From the NCBI GenBank assembly GCA_934655835.1, contig CAKUHM010000074.1, positions 1 to 7,087 of the forward strand: 7,087 nucleotides of DNA, in the 5' to 3' direction. This document shows positions 6,155 to 7,087 of this stretch, piece by piece. The stretch comes from an uncultured Collinsella sp. Its GTDB lineage: Bacteria; Actinomycetota; Coriobacteriia; Coriobacteriales; Coriobacteriaceae. Every line of letters starts with the position of its first letter. The first letter of the stretch is position 1. The position numbers were made by a program, and so were the translations under genes. The notes under the pieces are model-generated. The model was not told where the DNA came from. It saw only the letters and a list, made by a program, of their open reading frames with translations, and did not search any database.

Positions 6155-7087
6155 CTATTCCATTTGCGATTTCGCTGCAGCGGCAAGCTGGGCCACATAG
6201 TCCTTAAACACGCGGCCGCGCTCCTCATAGCCCGAGAACTCATCGAACGAAGAGCACGCAGGAGAAAGTAAGATCACGTCGCCACGGCTCGACAGCGAAC
6301 GGGCAACGTCCACGGCATCGCGTAGGTCATCCGCCTGGGCGATATCCACATCGCCATCGACATCGGCCTCGTCCATAGCGGCGGTGAAGCGCTCGCGCGC
6401 ATCGCCAAAGCAGACGACCGAGCGCACGTTATCCATGACAACGCGCGCGAAGTCCGTGAGCGGCGTGCCCTTATCGTGGCCGCCGAGCAGCAAGATCACG
6501 TCGTCATCGGGAAATGCCGTCAGTGCCTTCTCGACCGCGTCGGTGTTGGTCGCCTTGGAATCGTTGACGTAGCGCACTCCGTCAATCTCGCCGCACGGCT
6601 CCACGCGGTGCTCGAGCGGCTGGAACGAGGCCAGACCGCGGCAGACACCATCGACATCGGCACCGACTGCCAGGGCAACCGTGGCAGCGCACAGGGCATT
6701 GATAACATTGTGATGGCCCGAGATCTTGAGTTCGGATGTAGCGATGAGCGGGGTCTCGACGCCCTTCAGGCGCACGATCATCTTGCCATCGCGCACAAAG
6801 GCGACATCCTCACCCTTTGGCTCGTCAAAGGCAACCTTGCAGATGCGACGACCCGGCGTGTAGATGTACTCATCGAACTCTTGAATGCCGGCGTCTTCGA
6901 CGTCGACAACCACCAGATCGTCATCGACCATATTGTCAAACAGTTTGATCTTGGCAAACGCATAGTTCTTATGGCTCTTATGCCAGCCCAAGTGGTCGGG
7001 AGTGATGTTGAGCAGCACCGCCACACGAGGGTGGAGCTCGGTGGTCGTAGCAATCTGATAGCTCGAGAGCTCAGCCACAAACCACTC
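6155..7087 (-). CDS. murD: UDP-N-acetylmuramoylalanine--D-glutamate ligase MurD, 5' part off the right edge
   Basis: Cytoplasmic ATP-dependent ligase that adds D-Glu to UDP-MurNAc-L-Ala. The last 310 residues are visible; the frame stays open to the right edge (E-W-F-V-A-E-L-S-S-Y at the boundary), so roughly 150 N-terminal residues, including the UDP-binding domain and the P-loop, lie outside. The GTG at 7078 is an internal Val, not a start. Central-domain motifs: ELSSYQI (6-12 of the fragment), LNITPDHL (26-33), and YAFAKIKLF (42-50), whose Lys46 aligns with the carbamylated Lys198 of E. coli MurD; then GHHNVINAL (124-132). The C-terminal domain has EHRVE (159-163), YVNDSKATN (173-181), LLLGGHDKG (199-207) and LSPACSSFDEF (274-284), the D-Glu-binding region. 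One small departure is HLGWH where HLDxH is common. A very acidic loop (DEADVDGDVD, 239-248) sits in the C-terminal domain. The stop at 6155 is 9-36 nt before ftsW. Confidence 0.97.
   Translation of the reverse strand, partial: EWFVAELSSYQIATTTELHPRVAVLLNITPDHLGWHKSHKNYAFAKIKLFDNMVDDDLVVVDVEDAGIQEFDEYIYTPGRRICKVAFDEPKGEDVAFVRDGKMIVRLKGVETPLIATSELKISGHHNVINALCAATVALAVGADVDGVCRGLASFQPLEHRVEPCGEIDGVRYVNDSKATNTDAVEKALTAFPDDDVILLLGGHDKGTPLTDFARVVMDNVRSVVCFGDARERFTAAMDEADVDGDVDIAQADDLRDAVDVARSLSSRGDVILLSPACSSFDEFSGYEERGRVFKDYVAQLAAAAKSQME

Noticed and set aside
6340..6375. Short repeat-like run of gacatcg/catcg units in murD
   Set aside because: It encodes an Asp/Val-rich loop (DEADVDGDVD) and the repetition is explained by GAC/GAT and GTC codons; no true tandem array.
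6155..7078. GTG at 7078 as a start for a short MurD
   Set aside because: The frame continues to the window edge with typical MurD residues, and a 307-residue protein would lack the nucleotide-binding P-loop, so this is a gene cut by the window.

Overview
This window is the middle of a division and cell-wall (dcw) cluster. All six genes are on the minus strand, so transcription runs from the right edge to the left: murD (3' part), ftsW, murG, murC, murB, ftsQ/divIB (5' part, running off the left edge). About 98% of the window is coding. I see no RNA gene, mobile element, CRISPR array, attachment site or convincing terminator.

Organism: the DNA is high in G+C, the proteins are Ala/Asp/Arg-rich, and both membrane division proteins carry long basic, Pro-rich cytoplasmic tails, which is an actinobacterial look. 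However, murB lies between murC and ftsQ. In most well-studied Actinobacteria (mycobacteria, streptomycetes) murB is outside this cluster. The combination suggests a Coriobacteriia-type gut actinobacterium, perhaps Collinsella or a relative. This is inference from gene order and protein flavour, not a database match.

Layout in transcription order: murD 7087-6155 (its first third lies off the right edge); ftsW 6118-4625; murG 4635-3520, overlapping the ftsW end by 11 nt; a 97-nt gap, the only real intergenic space; murC 3422-2004; murB 1998-1087, 5 nt after murC; ftsQ from 1130, overlapping the murB end by 44 nt and open at base 1. The tight packing indicates one polycistronic unit with translational coupling at several junctions.

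Pathway: MurB and MurC complete UDP-MurNAc and add L-Ala, MurD adds D-Glu, MurG makes lipid II from lipid I on the inner membrane face, FtsW polymerises lipid II at the septum, and FtsQ/DivIB belongs to the FtsQLB complex that recruits and controls septal synthesis. The enzymes have the key family residues I could check and all look functional.

No unknown system is apparent. The points worth a second look are the roughly 150-residue, strongly basic [KR]P-repeat tail of FtsQ, the long Arg/Pro tail of FtsW, the 44-nt murB/ftsQ overlap that contains MurB's catalytic Glu codon, and the murG-murC gap.
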